From positions 1 to 38,447 of the forward strand of contig ONOE01000016.1 in the NCBI GenBank assembly GCA_900319365.1: 38,447 nucleotides of DNA, given 5' to 3'. The stretch is from an uncultured bacterium. GTDB taxonomy: Bacteria; Cyanobacteriota; Vampirovibrionia; Gastranaerophilales; Gastranaerophilaceae. The notes under the pieces are model-generated. The model ran no database searches. It saw nothing but the letters and a program-made list of their open reading frames with translations, and was not told the origin of the DNA. Positions 17,255 through 26,040 of this stretch are shown here, piece by piece (the stretch's first letter is position 1; each line of letters starts with the position of its first letter). Position numbers and translations under genes: made by a program.

Positions 17255-17757
17255 AGTTTGGAACTATAACTTCGATTAATCCTCTGACCGCAAGAGCAAG
17301 AGTCCAATTCGCAGAAGATGGGATGAATTCGTATTGGCTCGCAGTCCTGCAAAACAGAACGTTGAACGATAAATTTTATTCTATGCCGACCGTAGGTGAA
17401 CAAGTTGCGTGTCTTATGGATGAAAATTCAGAAGAAGGTGTGATTCTTGGTTCTATCTATACATCAGAGGATACTCCTGTTATTGAAACCGAAAAACAAT
17501 ATTCTGCAAATTTTGAAGATGGCACTTTTGCCAATGTCGATAAAGAGACTCAAACGCTCACTCTTTCATTCCCTAATATACATTTGATCGGAAATATTAC
17601 TCACGAGGGAACTCTTTCAAACACAGACGGCATAATTTCTCAGGCAGACATTACAGATAAAAAATCATCAATGCAAGTAATGAGAGATATTTATAATCCG
17701 CACAAGCACACAGGAAATCAGGGAAGTCCAACTTCCACACCAGATCAGGAAATGTAA
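17248..17757 (+). CDS. Baseplate spike protein (P2 gpV / Mu gp45-like)
   Basis: A 169-aa central spike protein. The OB-fold N-terminus ('GTITSINPLTARARVQFAEDG', first part typical) is followed by 'FYSMPTVGEQVACLMDENSEEGVILGSIY' (partial family signature PxVGEQV). A beta-helical stalk follows, and the C-terminus has 'HKHTGNQGSP', a His-rich metal-binding-type tip seen in such spikes. The GTG start has GGAGGTG seven bases upstream and overlaps gpD. It pierces the outer layer of the host envelope. Confidence 0.9.
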   Translation: MLKFGTITSINPLTARARVQFAEDGMNSYWLAVLQNRTLNDKFYSMPTVGEQVACLMDENSEEGVILGSIYTSEDTPVIETEKQYSANFEDGTFANVDKETQTLTLSFPNIHLIGNITHEGTLSNTDGIISQADITDKKSSMQVMRDIYNPHKHTGNQGSPTSTPDQEM

Positions 17758-18116
17758 TGACAAACATAAATGAAATAACATATGTAGATTGGCAATGTAA
17801 ACTCAACGGAATCGGTGGAGTCGCAGAGGGTGTTGAGGATATTAACCAATGCATCGCAATAATTTTACAAACTCAAAAAGGCTCTGATCCTCACAGACCT
17901 ACATTCGGTTCAGACATTATGAAATATGTTGATTATCCGATTAATGTGGCAAAAGCAAATATAATTCGAGAAACAATAGACGCCATAAATCTGTGGGAAA
18001 CAAGAGTAAAAATTAATAAAACTGAAATTGAAATAAATGGCACAACCATTCTTATAAAAGTCGAATGGACATTGGCTAACGGTAACACATCAGGAACTGC
18101 GGAGGTGACATTATGA
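17757..18116 (+). CDS. Baseplate wedge protein (P2 gpW / T4 gp25-like)
   Basis: A 119-aa gp25-family wedge subunit. 'DINQCIAIILQTQKGSDPHRPTFG' (partial) and 'DIMKYVDYPINVAK' contain the conserved 'L.T..G......FGS' and 'D.P' features. It initiates sheath polymerisation on the baseplate. TAATG overlap with gpV, and four-base overlap with gpJ. Confidence 0.9.
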   Translation: MTNINEITYVDWQCKLNGIGGVAEGVEDINQCIAIILQTQKGSDPHRPTFGSDIMKYVDYPINVAKANIIRETIDAINLWETRVKINKTEIEINGTTILIKVEWTLANGNTSGTAEVTL

Positions 18117-19222
18117 CTCAACTACCTGAACCGAATTTTATCGATAGAGATCCCGATATTATTACAAAAGAATGGATTGAAAGATTTGAAGAGAAATCTG
18201 GGAAAGTTTTACAACCTGCTCAAATTGAAAGGTTGATGATTGATGTCGGAGCATATCGTGAAACTGTTTTAAGAATGGAAATTCAGGAAACAGCCAAGAA
18301 AAACCTTTTAAGTTATGCTCCTCTTGATATTCTTAAACACATTGGAGAGCCTTTAGGTGTTGAACAATTAATTGCTAGTTGTTCAATAACAACACTTAAA
18401 TTCAGTATTGAAAATGTACTTGATTTTGATTTTACAATTTCGAAAGGAACTGAAGTTGAAACAAAAGATGGTCTTTTTATATTTCAAACGGATCAAGATG
18501 TAATCATATATGCAGGCGCGAAAGATGCAACAGTAAAAGCAACATGTGTAACCGCAGGTGCGGCATCAAATAATTATATTATCGGCTCAATAAACAATTT
18601 AATTACACCGTTGAGTTATATTTCAAAGGTTGAAAACACAACAATTTCATCTGGTGGTGCTGATGACGAGGAGGCTGATAATTTAAGAGATAGAATTAGA
18701 CAAGCTCCCGAAAAATTTTCAAACGCAGGAAGTCGTGGAGCATATCGCTATCATACATTATCCGCACACCAATCAATAATTGATGTCGCAATAACATCAC
18801 CGTCACCGGGTGTGGTTAATATTTATCCTTTAACTGATGACGGAAACCCAACACAGGATGTTTTGGATATTGTATTAAATTATTTATCTGATGATAAAAT
18901 AAGACCTTTAACAGATTATGTCCAAGTGCTATCACCTATAAAACACGATTTTAATATAAGAGCAACAATTTATTTATATAAAGATGCTGATGAAACGAGC
19001 GTATTGACAACTATAAATGCAAAGTTGGCAGAATATAAAAATCAATTATCCGCAAAACTTGGGAAAAGCGTTATTAAAACGCAAATAATCTCTATTTTGA
19101 ACAGCGTTTATGGAGTATTCAAAGTCGTGGTTGATATACCTGATGACATAGAACTTCAGGAAAACGAATGGGCAAATTTGGTTAATTACGAGATAACAGT
19201 CGGAGGTTATGCTAATGAGTAA
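18113..19222 (+). CDS. Baseplate protein J (P2 gpJ / Mu gp47-like)
   Basis: A 369-aa baseplate J family wedge protein. Typical features include 'QIERLMIDVGAYRETVLR' near residue 38, 'GTEVETKDGLFIFQT' near 110, 'GADDEEADNLRDRIRQAPE' near 182, 'SRGAYRYHTLSAH' near 205 and 'RPLTDYVQV' near 265. It joins gpW and gpI to build the baseplate wedge. Confidence 0.93.
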   Translation: MTQLPEPNFIDRDPDIITKEWIERFEEKSGKVLQPAQIERLMIDVGAYRETVLRMEIQETAKKNLLSYAPLDILKHIGEPLGVEQLIASCSITTLKFSIENVLDFDFTISKGTEVETKDGLFIFQTDQDVIIYAGAKDATVKATCVTAGAASNNYIIGSINNLITPLSYISKVENTTISSGGADDEEADNLRDRIRQAPEKFSNAGSRGAYRYHTLSAHQSIIDVAITSPSPGVVNIYPLTDDGNPTQDVLDIVLNYLSDDKIRPLTDYVQVLSPIKHDFNIRATIYLYKDADETSVLTTINAKLAEYKNQLSAKLGKSVIKTQIISILNSVYGVFKVVVDIPDDIELQENEWANLVNYEITVGGYANE

Positions 19223-19766
19223 GTCTCTTGCACCTATAAATGACATTAATTTAAAAATATTTGATGAGATTTGCGAGGAACGATTCAAAAATATTGATTT
19301 GGAATGTATTTTAATCTCAATAATCGACAATGTTCCTTCTGATGCTCTGCCGCATTTAGCAGAACAATATCACATAACAGGGAATGAAGGTTGGATTCAG
19401 GCTTTAAGTGATACCGAAAAACGAAACCTTATCAAATCCTCGATAAAAATGCACCGTTATAAAGGAACAAAGTTCGCTATTGAAGAGATATTCAAAACCT
19501 TAAACATAGTCGGTAATGTTGAGGAATGGTTTAATTACGGCGGACAACCCTATTACTTCAAAGTTATTTTACAGATTTTCAACAGATCAATTAATGAAGA
19601 AACCGAAAACAAATTAATTGCTCTGATAAACGAATATAAAAACGAAAGATCTTGGCTTGAGGAAATACAATTCCACCTTTCATCCAAAACTAAAATGTAT
19701 GCATATTCTGCATTAGTCGAAGAAGAAACAATAACAGTTAATTCAAAGAGGACTATAAATGGCTGA
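19215..19766 (+). CDS. Tail protein I (P2 gpI-like)
   Basis: A 183-aa P2 gpI family protein: 'LPHLAEQYHITGNEGW', 'RNLIKSSIKMHRYKGTKFAIE' (partial family core) and 'EEWFNYGGQPYYFKV'. The ATG at 19215 is chosen because GGAGG lies eight bases before it; an ATG at 19209 is too close to that site. It connects baseplate to fibres and overlaps gpJ and the fibre gene. Confidence 0.9.
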   Translation: MSKSLAPINDINLKIFDEICEERFKNIDLECILISIIDNVPSDALPHLAEQYHITGNEGWIQALSDTEKRNLIKSSIKMHRYKGTKFAIEEIFKTLNIVGNVEEWFNYGGQPYYFKVILQIFNRSINEETENKLIALINEYKNERSWLEEIQFHLSSKTKMYAYSALVEEETITVNSKRTING

Positions 19767-21135
19767 TGAATTTTACTCTTTAGTCACCGATATCGGTGCA
19801 ATAAAACAATTAGAAAGTGTACGAGACGGTGTTCCGTTTGATGTTTATGAAATAGCACTCGGTGATAGTAACGGTGCTTATTATACACCTCAAACAAATC
19901 AAACGGCTCTGCGGCACGAAGTTTGGCGTGGTTTAATTGAAAGATGCGAATGGGTTGATAATAAATTTTATTGCGTTACAACAGTTCCTGCCTCCGTTGG
20001 TGGTTTTACTGTAAGAGAAGCAGGTGTCTTTGATTCAGATAATAACTTAATAGTAATAACGAAATTCCCTGAAACAACGAAACAAGATCCTGAAAGCGGA
20101 ACTGTAAAACAATTAACAATCAGAATTGAATTAGAACTTTCAAATACAGAACTTGCGGAGCTTGTTGTTAATCCAAATATTCAATTGGTAACAAAAGACG
20201 AACTGACAGAAACCCTAACCGAGATAGATGGAACATATCAGAAAGTGGAAGAAAAAGGACAGCCTTTAGGTTATGCTCCGCTTGATGAGAATAATAAAAT
20301 TCCTCTTCCCTTTATCCCTAAACTCGACACAAAGAGTATTTTAACACCATTCTGTTTGAATTCATGCCGGCTCGATGCCAAAGGAAATCCGAATTTATTA
20401 TCCTGTGATACTGTAAAAATTGAAAAATACACTTCAACAGGTCTTGGTGTTTTCTATACTGCTCTCGGCTACACTTTTGAAAAAGACGGAATTGTTTACG
20501 CTGATACGGAACTTACAATTCCAAAAGGTACAATAGTTGCGGTTGATACTTCAACGAATTATATTGCATTCGGCAATATTGAAACTTTAACGGAAGATGA
20601 AACAAATCCAAATCATTATTCCGCAACCAACATCGGCGATTTTTATATTCAAAGTACACTCGCTGTTGGTGTTCAATGTTTTTCTGATCCGGGATTTACA
20701 AATTTAATCGGTGTTGTTACATACCTGAATCTTACAAAAATATGTATAAGCCAAGATGAAACTTATACATATAACGGGCATGTGACAACTCATATTTATA
20801 TAACTGCTCATGCACCATTTACTTATACGACAGCACAAAGTAAAACCCACGATGTTGGAGAAGATCTAATTTTGGATGTAGTTGATTTGTGTCCAGAAGC
20901 AGGTCAAACTAGAAACTTCAATCTATTTGTGGATAATGGGGATGACGGATATGAACTTATTGCGTTATCAAACACAATTTTTACTCAAATGATTGAACCT
21001 GATATTTATCAAACTGATGATATATGGTTTAAAGTTTTAGAGCCTTTGAATGGTTACATATATTCTAATGATATTTGGAATGAAACAACGTCTGTACCTA
21101 TTGGATATTTTTTACTTGAAGGAGGAGAAGAATAA
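19759..21135 (+). CDS. Tail fibre protein (P2 gpH N-terminal type)
   Basis: A 458-aa fibre. Residues ~1-150 are the phage tail-collar fibre N-terminal domain ('YSLVTDIGAIKQLE', 'ALGDSNGAYYTP', 'VGGFTVREAGVFD') that plugs into the baseplate via gpI. A short linker ('YAPLDENNKIPLPFIP', near 175) leads to a distinct beta-rich C-terminal region of about 270 residues. I do not recognise that region, and it probably contacts the host. It is shorter than P2 gpH (669 aa), so extra receptor binding is likely supplied by the collar-domain proteins downstream. Confidence 0.85.
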   Translation: MADEFYSLVTDIGAIKQLESVRDGVPFDVYEIALGDSNGAYYTPQTNQTALRHEVWRGLIERCEWVDNKFYCVTTVPASVGGFTVREAGVFDSDNNLIVITKFPETTKQDPESGTVKQLTIRIELELSNTELAELVVNPNIQLVTKDELTETLTEIDGTYQKVEEKGQPLGYAPLDENNKIPLPFIPKLDTKSILTPFCLNSCRLDAKGNPNLLSCDTVKIEKYTSTGLGVFYTALGYTFEKDGIVYADTELTIPKGTIVAVDTSTNYIAFGNIETLTEDETNPNHYSATNIGDFYIQSTLAVGVQCFSDPGFTNLIGVVTYLNLTKICISQDETYTYNGHVTTHIYITAHAPFTYTTAQSKTHDVGEDLILDVVDLCPEAGQTRNFNLFVDNGDDGYELIALSNTIFTQMIEPDIYQTDDIWFKVLEPLNGYIYSNDIWNETTSVPIGYFLLEGGEE

Positions 21136-21704
21136 TGGATGTCAAATACTATTATAGTTTTAATTCAGAGGGTAATAGTTATGTTGGGAAATATCCGGCA
21201 TTAAAAAACCCACGAAGACAAACGGAGTATTTATTACCTGCAATGGCAACATTTAAAGAACCACCAATTACAAAAGAAGATGAAGTTGCGGTTTGGAATG
21301 GTAATGATTGGAGAATTGAATCAGACTTCAGAGGTCAAACTCAAATAAATATTGAGACTCGTGACATTTCAAAGATTGATTATATAGGATCTGTTAAATC
21401 AGGATTTCAAAAAGTAACAGAAGAAATTGCAAACGATATTCTTCAATTCCCTGATAAGTATAAACAAATTGATAATCAACTTGTCGATATTTCAGGCACA
21501 GAAGAATATAGGCAATACCTCCACGAAGAAGAAATCGCCGAGAGAAAATCTCAAATTGAATCAGAGCTTATAGAACTAGATTCTAAAAGAATTCGTGCTA
21601 TTTGCGAGCCTACAGTAAAAGATGAAGATACAGGTGAAACTTGGCTTGATTACTATAATAGTCAGGTGTTACTTCTTCGAAATGAATTAAGAGAATTAAT
21701 ATAA
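21135..21704 (+). CDS. Tail fibre accessory / assembly-like protein
   Basis: A 189-aa protein whose N-terminal part has the short 'PPITKEDEVAVWNGNDWRI' motif found in fibre assembly chaperones. A helical C-terminal half ends 'RRAICEP'-like 'RIRAICEPTVKDEDTGE', 'WLDYYNSQVLLLRNEL'. ATG overlaps the stop of the fibre gene by one base. The position right after a fibre gene supports a chaperone or a small fibre attachment role. Confidence 0.65.
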   Translation: MDVKYYYSFNSEGNSYVGKYPALKNPRRQTEYLLPAMATFKEPPITKEDEVAVWNGNDWRIESDFRGQTQINIETRDISKIDYIGSVKSGFQKVTEEIANDILQFPDKYKQIDNQLVDISGTEEYRQYLHEEEIAERKSQIESELIELDSKRIRAICEPTVKDEDTGETWLDYYNSQVLLLRNELRELI

Positions 21705-21723
21705 TTGAAAAAATTAGCATCAA

Positions 21724-22248
21724 ATGGAAATTATAAATTTAGTCACAAATGAAGTTAATCAAAATGATTACCACTTCAACAAATTTACTCAAAATAAAAT
21801 AGGAATTTTATACATAGCTCCGATAAATATCGTACCATACGATTGTTTAGCTTGTGATGGTTACGTTCTAAAAATTATTGATTATAAGAAGTTATATTCA
21901 GTTATAGGTACTTTTTTTAATCAAGGCACAGAAGAGTCTGACGAATTTAGAATCCCTGATTACAACATCTCAAAAAGGTTTCTTCAACCGGGAAAAGATG
22001 TTGGAACAATATATAATGCAGGACTCCCCAATATTTGGGGTGAATTCAATCTCGGAGATTCCAATAATGTTTGGGGAAGTGGTGCCTTTTATGCAACGGG
22101 AAGTGGTAATTGGAGGAACGGAGGAGGATCTTCTTCCTCTGAAAGATATATCGGATTCAATGCATCTCGTTGTTCAGGAATTTATGGAGCATCCTCAACA
22201 GTTCAACCACCCTCACAAATTGTACATTACTGTATCAAATATAAATAA
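21724..22248 (+). CDS. Phage tail collar domain protein, copy 1
   Basis: A 174-aa protein. Residues ~30-90 form a phage tail collar domain ('IGILYIAPINIVPYDCLACDGYVL', partial; then 'LYSVIGTFFN', 'FRIPDYN', 'RFLQPG'). The C-terminal ~75 residues are Gly/Ser/Asn-rich and end in a conserved 'STVQPPSQIVHYCIKYK'. It is the first of three tandem paralogues that share both ends and differ in the middle (about residues 100-150). Probably a receptor-binding tip. The ribosome binding site is weak. Confidence 0.8.
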   Translation: MEIINLVTNEVNQNDYHFNKFTQNKIGILYIAPINIVPYDCLACDGYVLKIIDYKKLYSVIGTFFNQGTEESDEFRIPDYNISKRFLQPGKDVGTIYNAGLPNIWGEFNLGDSNNVWGSGAFYATGSGNWRNGGGSSSSERYIGFNASRCSGIYGASSTVQPPSQIVHYCIKYK

Positions 22249-22253
22249 GAAAA

Positions 22254-22754
22254 ATGGAAATTTTAAATCTAATATCTAATCAATTAAATCAAAATGGTTA
22301 TTCAAAAAATATGCAAACCAAAGGAAAAATAGGAGCTATTTATATATTCCCTACCTATTATACCCCTGATGATTGTTTTGCTTGTGAAGGCTATTCCCTA
22401 TTAATTGTAGATTATCAAGATCTGTACAATGTTGTTGGAACAAAATTTAATAAAACTGACGATCCTGAAGGAACTTTTAGAATTCCAGATTACAACTTAA
22501 CTAAAAGATTTTTGCAACCGGGCACAGATGTTGGAACTCAAATGGAAGCAGGATTACCTGATCATAATCATACAGTTACAGCTTTTTGGTGGGATGGTTC
22601 AGGTGTTGCTGAAGAAGGAAGAGGGAATCCAGATTATGGACACCACCGAGTTCTTACAACTAATAATGCTTCCGCAAGTAATGGAATATATGGAAGATCA
22701 ACAACTGTACAACCTCCATCACAGATTGTACACCTTTGCATTAAATACAAGTAG
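22254..22754 (+). CDS. Phage tail collar domain protein, copy 2
   Basis: A 166-aa paralogue of its two neighbours. The collar domain is at ~25-90 ('KIGAIYIFP', 'DDCFACEGYSLLIVDYQDLY', 'FRIPDYNLTKRFLQPGTDVG'). The variable region is distinct: 'GLPDHNHTVTAFWWDGSGV', with an H-x-H motif typical of metal-centred fibre tips. The end 'GIYGRSTTVQPPSQIVHLCIKYK' is conserved. Five bases separate it from copy 1. Confidence 0.8.
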   Translation: MEILNLISNQLNQNGYSKNMQTKGKIGAIYIFPTYYTPDDCFACEGYSLLIVDYQDLYNVVGTKFNKTDDPEGTFRIPDYNLTKRFLQPGTDVGTQMEAGLPDHNHTVTAFWWDGSGVAEEGRGNPDYGHHRVLTTNNASASNGIYGRSTTVQPPSQIVHLCIKYK

Positions 22755-22761
22755 GTAAATA

Positions 22762-23298
22762 ATGGAAATTAAAAATATAAAAACAAATACCCTAAACCAA
22801 AATAGCTACACTATAAATAGACTAACTCCCGATCAGATTGGATCTCTTATCATCTACCCAGTTAGTTATACTCATGAAAACACTTTACCCTGTGATGGCT
22901 ATGTACTTTTAATAGAAGATTATCAATTACTTTATTCTGTAATTGGTAAGCAATTTAATACAGGATCGGAACAAGAAAATGAATTTAGGATACCTGACTA
23001 TAATATTTCCGGTCGTTTTCTTCAACCTAGTTCAACTCCTGTGACTAAAAAAGAGGCTGGTTTACCCAATATTACAGGTCAATGGCACAACGTTGGAGTT
23101 GAGCCGGGAGCAGCAGGAGTTAGTGGTGCAATTGTAAATCACAATTGGGGAGGAAGTTTTTACTACCATGCAAGCGGTCGTGGTGGCAACTTGGGAGGTT
23201 TTGACCTAAATGCATCAAGAAGTTCAGGAGTTTATGGTGCATCTTCAACCGTTCAACCGCCATCACAGGGCGTTCATGTATGTATTCGTTATAAATAA
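22762..23298 (+). CDS. Phage tail collar domain protein, copy 3
   Basis: A 178-aa paralogue. The collar domain is at ~25-95 ('QIGSLIIYPVSYTHENTLPCDGYVLL', partial; 'FRIPDYNISGRFLQP'). The middle contains 'GLPNITGQWHNVGVEPGAAG' and a Gly-rich 'GRGGNLGGFDLNASRSSG', and it ends 'SSTVQPPSQGVHVCIRYK'. It is closer to copy 1 than to copy 2 in the C-terminal part (both have '..F.LNASR.SG.YGASS' or a near form). It lies just before the endolysin. Confidence 0.8.
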   Translation: MEIKNIKTNTLNQNSYTINRLTPDQIGSLIIYPVSYTHENTLPCDGYVLLIEDYQLLYSVIGKQFNTGSEQENEFRIPDYNISGRFLQPSSTPVTKKEAGLPNITGQWHNVGVEPGAAGVSGAIVNHNWGGSFYYHASGRGGNLGGFDLNASRSSGVYGASSTVQPPSQGVHVCIRYK

Positions 23299-23309
23299 AG
23301 GAGTATTAT

Positions 23310-23861
23310 ATGACATCATTAAATAAAATTTGTTTGCATTGGACAGCGGGCAGTAATTTACCCTGCAATACCGATATAAAATCATACCATTTCTTAATTG
23401 ATTCTAACGGTCGGATTTATCCGGGGACACACAAACCTGAAGATAATTTGAACTGTAAAGATGGAAATTATGCGGCACATTGCGGAGGCGGAAATACAGG
23501 ATGCATCGGTTTATCTGTTTGTGGAATGGCAGGCTTTAACCTAAATAAAAAAGAAACAAAATACCCTCTTACTCAAAAGCAAGTCGAAACCCTATGCTGT
23601 CTTACGGCTTACTTAACTTTAAAATATGGAATTTTGATTAGTGAAAAAACTGTATTTACCCACTATGAATTTGACCAAAAAAAAGCAAAGCCTGAAGGCA
23701 AAATAGATATTACTTATCTGCCGTACTTGCCGAATTTACAAATAATCAGGATCGGCGGTTATCTGCGAAACAAAGCCGAATGGTACAGAAAAAAGATAAA
23801 AGAAGGAAAGTATAAGTTAGAAAAGAAAGGAAGTTATTATGAATTTATTTGCGTTTGTTAA
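23310..23861 (+). CDS. N-acetylmuramoyl-L-alanine amidase (endolysin)
   Basis: A 183-aa amidase-2-type peptidoglycan hydrolase that cuts between muramic acid and L-alanine. Zinc-site residues fit 'CLHWTAG' (His10), 'SYHFLID' (His27) and the C-terminal 'H..' plus 'KPEGKIDI' region. 'GNTGCIGLSVCGMAGF' is the usual 'N..S.GI...G' strand, and 'THYEF' contributes the late histidine near residue 113. AAGGAG precedes the ATG. Although usually secreted through a holin, it has no signal peptide. Confidence 0.88.
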   Translation: MTSLNKICLHWTAGSNLPCNTDIKSYHFLIDSNGRIYPGTHKPEDNLNCKDGNYAAHCGGGNTGCIGLSVCGMAGFNLNKKETKYPLTQKQVETLCCLTAYLTLKYGILISEKTVFTHYEFDQKKAKPEGKIDITYLPYLPNLQIIRIGGYLRNKAEWYRKKIKEGKYKLEKKGSYYEFICVC

Positions 23862-24129
23862 ATCTTGGAAAGACTTTAGTTTTTTATGGACTCTTATTCA
23901 ACCGTTTATTTTGAAACTTTTGAAAAAGAATGTTCCGACATCAATCACAAAGTTGTATGAGAATCTTGCTAAATACACTCAGCCGGCACTCGACAGTTTG
24001 TATAAATTAAAAGCTAAGATTAAAGAAACACCAACTGAAGTTGATGATTATTGTTTCGATCAGGGTGTAACAGCCATTGAAACCTTTGCGAATTATTTGT
24101 TAGGTGAAGTTCAAAATTTAAGAGCATAA
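23839..24129 (+). CDS. Small helical protein downstream of endolysin
   Basis: A 96-aa protein overlapping the amidase gene by 23 bp with GGAAG upstream of the ATG. An N-terminal hydrophobic, amphipathic stretch ('FSFLWTLIQPFILKLL', ~13-28) could associate with membrane. The rest is helical. It may be a lysis accessory (holin or release factor) from position alone; no family recognised. Confidence 0.6.
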   Translation: MNLFAFVKSWKDFSFLWTLIQPFILKLLKKNVPTSITKLYENLAKYTQPALDSLYKLKAKIKETPTEVDDYCFDQGVTAIETFANYLLGEVQNLRA

Positions 24130-24139
24130 GGAGGATTTA

Positions 24140-24769
24140 ATGACTTGGCGAGATTTATTAAATGTTCAAAATGTTGAAAAAGGCTTTTTTCGCTCCTCAA
24201 ATACCTACGGGATACCCGACATCAGAAAGGATGAGTTCGATATAAAAGAACTCATCCCATATCGGGTGGACAAAAACAGAAAAGGAACGGCACATTTCTT
24301 TCTTGATGATTATAGATTCGAGCGTTGTTGGAAATGGGCAGACTCTCAAATCCCTGAATTAAGAAAATATGATGGGGTTTTGTCTCCTGATTTTTCAATG
24401 TACACCTCTTATCCTAAAGCATTTCAAATATGGCAGGTTTATCGCAACAGATGGTGTGCCGCATTTTGGCAAGCTCATGGAATTAAAGTTATTCCAACAA
24501 TAAGTTGGTCTACCGAGGATAGTTACGACTTTGCCTTTTTAGGAGTTGAAAAAGGCTCTGTGGTGGCTGTTGGAACGGTCGGTGTGCTTAATGACGAGTA
24601 TGCTAAAAAACTGTTCTTGGATGGCTTTAAAGAAATGGTGAAAAGACTTGAACCGAAAGAGATTTTAGTTTATGGAAACAAACTGACCGAACTTGATGAA
24701 TATAAAAATGTCAGATGGTTCGAACCGTACATGAATAAATTTAACGATATAAAAAAGAAAGGAGCATAA
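24140..24769 (+). CDS. DUF4417-family protein
   Basis: A 209-aa protein resembling the DUF4417 family, common in phages and mobile elements of low-GC gut bacteria and without known function. Recognisable parts are 'GIPDIRKDEFDI', 'HFFLDDYRFERCWKW', 'GVLSPDFSMYTSYPKAFQIW' and 'RNRWCAAFWQAHGIKVIPT', then 'SVVAVGTVGV'. GGAGG precedes the ATG. It opens the accessory block after the lysis genes. Confidence 0.75.
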   Translation: MTWRDLLNVQNVEKGFFRSSNTYGIPDIRKDEFDIKELIPYRVDKNRKGTAHFFLDDYRFERCWKWADSQIPELRKYDGVLSPDFSMYTSYPKAFQIWQVYRNRWCAAFWQAHGIKVIPTISWSTEDSYDFAFLGVEKGSVVAVGTVGVLNDEYAKKLFLDGFKEMVKRLEPKEILVYGNKLTELDEYKNVRWFEPYMNKFNDIKKKGA

Positions 24770-24770
24770 C

Positions 24771-25430
24771 ATGGGTGGAAGAGGTTCCGGCGGTGGTAAA
24801 GGCGGAGGCGGTGGCGGTGCCGCTAAAAAAATACCAACAGGTGAAGGCATAACAGATAAAAACGAACTAATCAATTTATATAATAGTATTTCAGGCAATT
24901 CCAATTTGTCTGTTGAACAGCGTGTAAAAGCAATGCACGACATTGAAGAGAGAATTAAAGAATTAGATGCTAAAAAACAAGCGGATCTAAAGCAAAAAAG
25001 ACTTGATGCTCTTGCAAAGGCTCGTGCAAAACGTGCTGAAAATAAGAAAAACGGGATAAAACCTGAAAAGAAAGAAAAAGATCCAAGAAGAACAAAACCT
25101 AAAATGTCTATGGATAGCACAGTTTCAGACCTTAAATATAATTTAAGACGAGGTGTTGAATCTGACGGATATATTTCAAATTCAGATTTCAGGGTTGAAG
25201 ATTATGGAAATTCCGTTAGTGTTCAAATCAGATATTTAGGTAAATGGAAAAACCCTTCACACGCTCGATATGAGGAAGATTACGATTGGCAAGAACTTAA
25301 ATCATCAAGTGGAAAGCAGATTGATAAAGTAATTAAAAAATTATCAAAACAGTCAGGTCGTAAAATTACTTGGGGAACGAGTGAAAAGAATTGGATTGAT
25401 ATTGACATACCAAAAATGAAAGGAGACTAA
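24771..25430 (+). CDS. Gly-rich-start protein, paralogue 1
   Basis: A 219-aa protein beginning MGGRGSGGGKGGGGGG, then a basic coiled-coil region (~45-100; 'DAKKQADLKQKRLDALAKAR'), and a C-terminal ~95-residue folded domain with 'SDFRVEDYGNSVSVQIRYLG' and 'YDWQELKSSSGKQIDKVIKKL'. The MGGRGS start is seen at the front of otherwise unrelated proteins in phages and conjugative elements, but its role is not known. It is paired with a second protein of the same start. One base separates it from the DUF4417 gene. Confidence 0.7.
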   Translation: MGGRGSGGGKGGGGGGAAKKIPTGEGITDKNELINLYNSISGNSNLSVEQRVKAMHDIEERIKELDAKKQADLKQKRLDALAKARAKRAENKKNGIKPEKKEKDPRRTKPKMSMDSTVSDLKYNLRRGVESDGYISNSDFRVEDYGNSVSVQIRYLGKWKNPSHARYEEDYDWQELKSSSGKQIDKVIKKLSKQSGRKITWGTSEKNWIDIDIPKMKGD

Positions 25431-25433
25431 TAA

Positions 25434-26039
25434 ATGGGCGGTCGTGGTTCAGGAGGCGGCAGATCCGGCGGAGGTGGTGGAGCATCATCTCAACAGGATC
25501 ACGAAGTAAGACTCCGCAGTCTTAATGACATATATCAGGAAAAATACTCTCAAATGACAGATTCAGAGTTGAATCGGGCATTAACTAATGCTAAAAATCA
25601 AATGAGTAAAGAGGAAGCAAAAGTCCTGCACGAACAACAGAAACTTCAAAAAATGGTGGATGAATTTAAAAAAATGAAAGACACCGATCCGGGAGTTGAT
25701 GAAAAATGGAATGCCATCGATAAACAAACTGGTGTTCTAAATGATGCACGTTCACGATTGGATATAAGGTCGCAAGCCTATTATTTAGGAATTAATGAAA
25801 AACACAATGTCAGAGGAAAATATACCGCAAACGACATTAAAAATATGTCTAACGGACAATTAAATTCTTTCTACAATAATTCATATAAAGAAAGTACCAA
25901 AGCTCGCAGACGTATTGAAAATACATCAAATCCTAAAACGAGAGCCAAATATCAAAAAATATATGATACTCAAAATGATTATTTTAACAAAGCAACTGCC
26001 GAAAAAAATATCCGGGGACTTGACGGAAAAGGTTGGTAA
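25434..26039 (+). CDS. Gly-rich-start protein, paralogue 2
   Basis: A 201-aa protein beginning MGGRGSGGGRSGGGGGASS. The rest is mainly helical and charged, with 'DSELNRALTNAKNQMSKEEA' and a coiled coil to ~100, then 'YTANDIKNMSNGQLNSFYNN'. Only the Gly-rich start is clearly shared with the gene before; the bodies differ. It has AGGAGA ahead of the ATG. The shared start with different bodies suggests a reused N-terminal tag. Directly followed by repeat copy 1. Confidence 0.7.
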   Translation: MGGRGSGGGRSGGGGGASSQQDHEVRLRSLNDIYQEKYSQMTDSELNRALTNAKNQMSKEEAKVLHEQQKLQKMVDEFKKMKDTDPGVDEKWNAIDKQTGVLNDARSRLDIRSQAYYLGINEKHNVRGKYTANDIKNMSNGQLNSFYNNSYKESTKARRRIENTSNPKTRAKYQKIYDTQNDYFNKATAEKNIRGLDGKGW

Positions 26040-26040
26040 T

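Noticed and set aside
21724..23298. Diversity-generating retroelement target genes
   Set aside because: Repeated collar proteins with variable centres suggested it, but no reverse transcriptase, no accessory gene and no template repeat is in the window.
24665..25120. 151-codon reading frame on the minus strand
   Set aside because: It is antisense to the Gly-rich gene (proline run from the glycine codons) and has no ribosome binding site.
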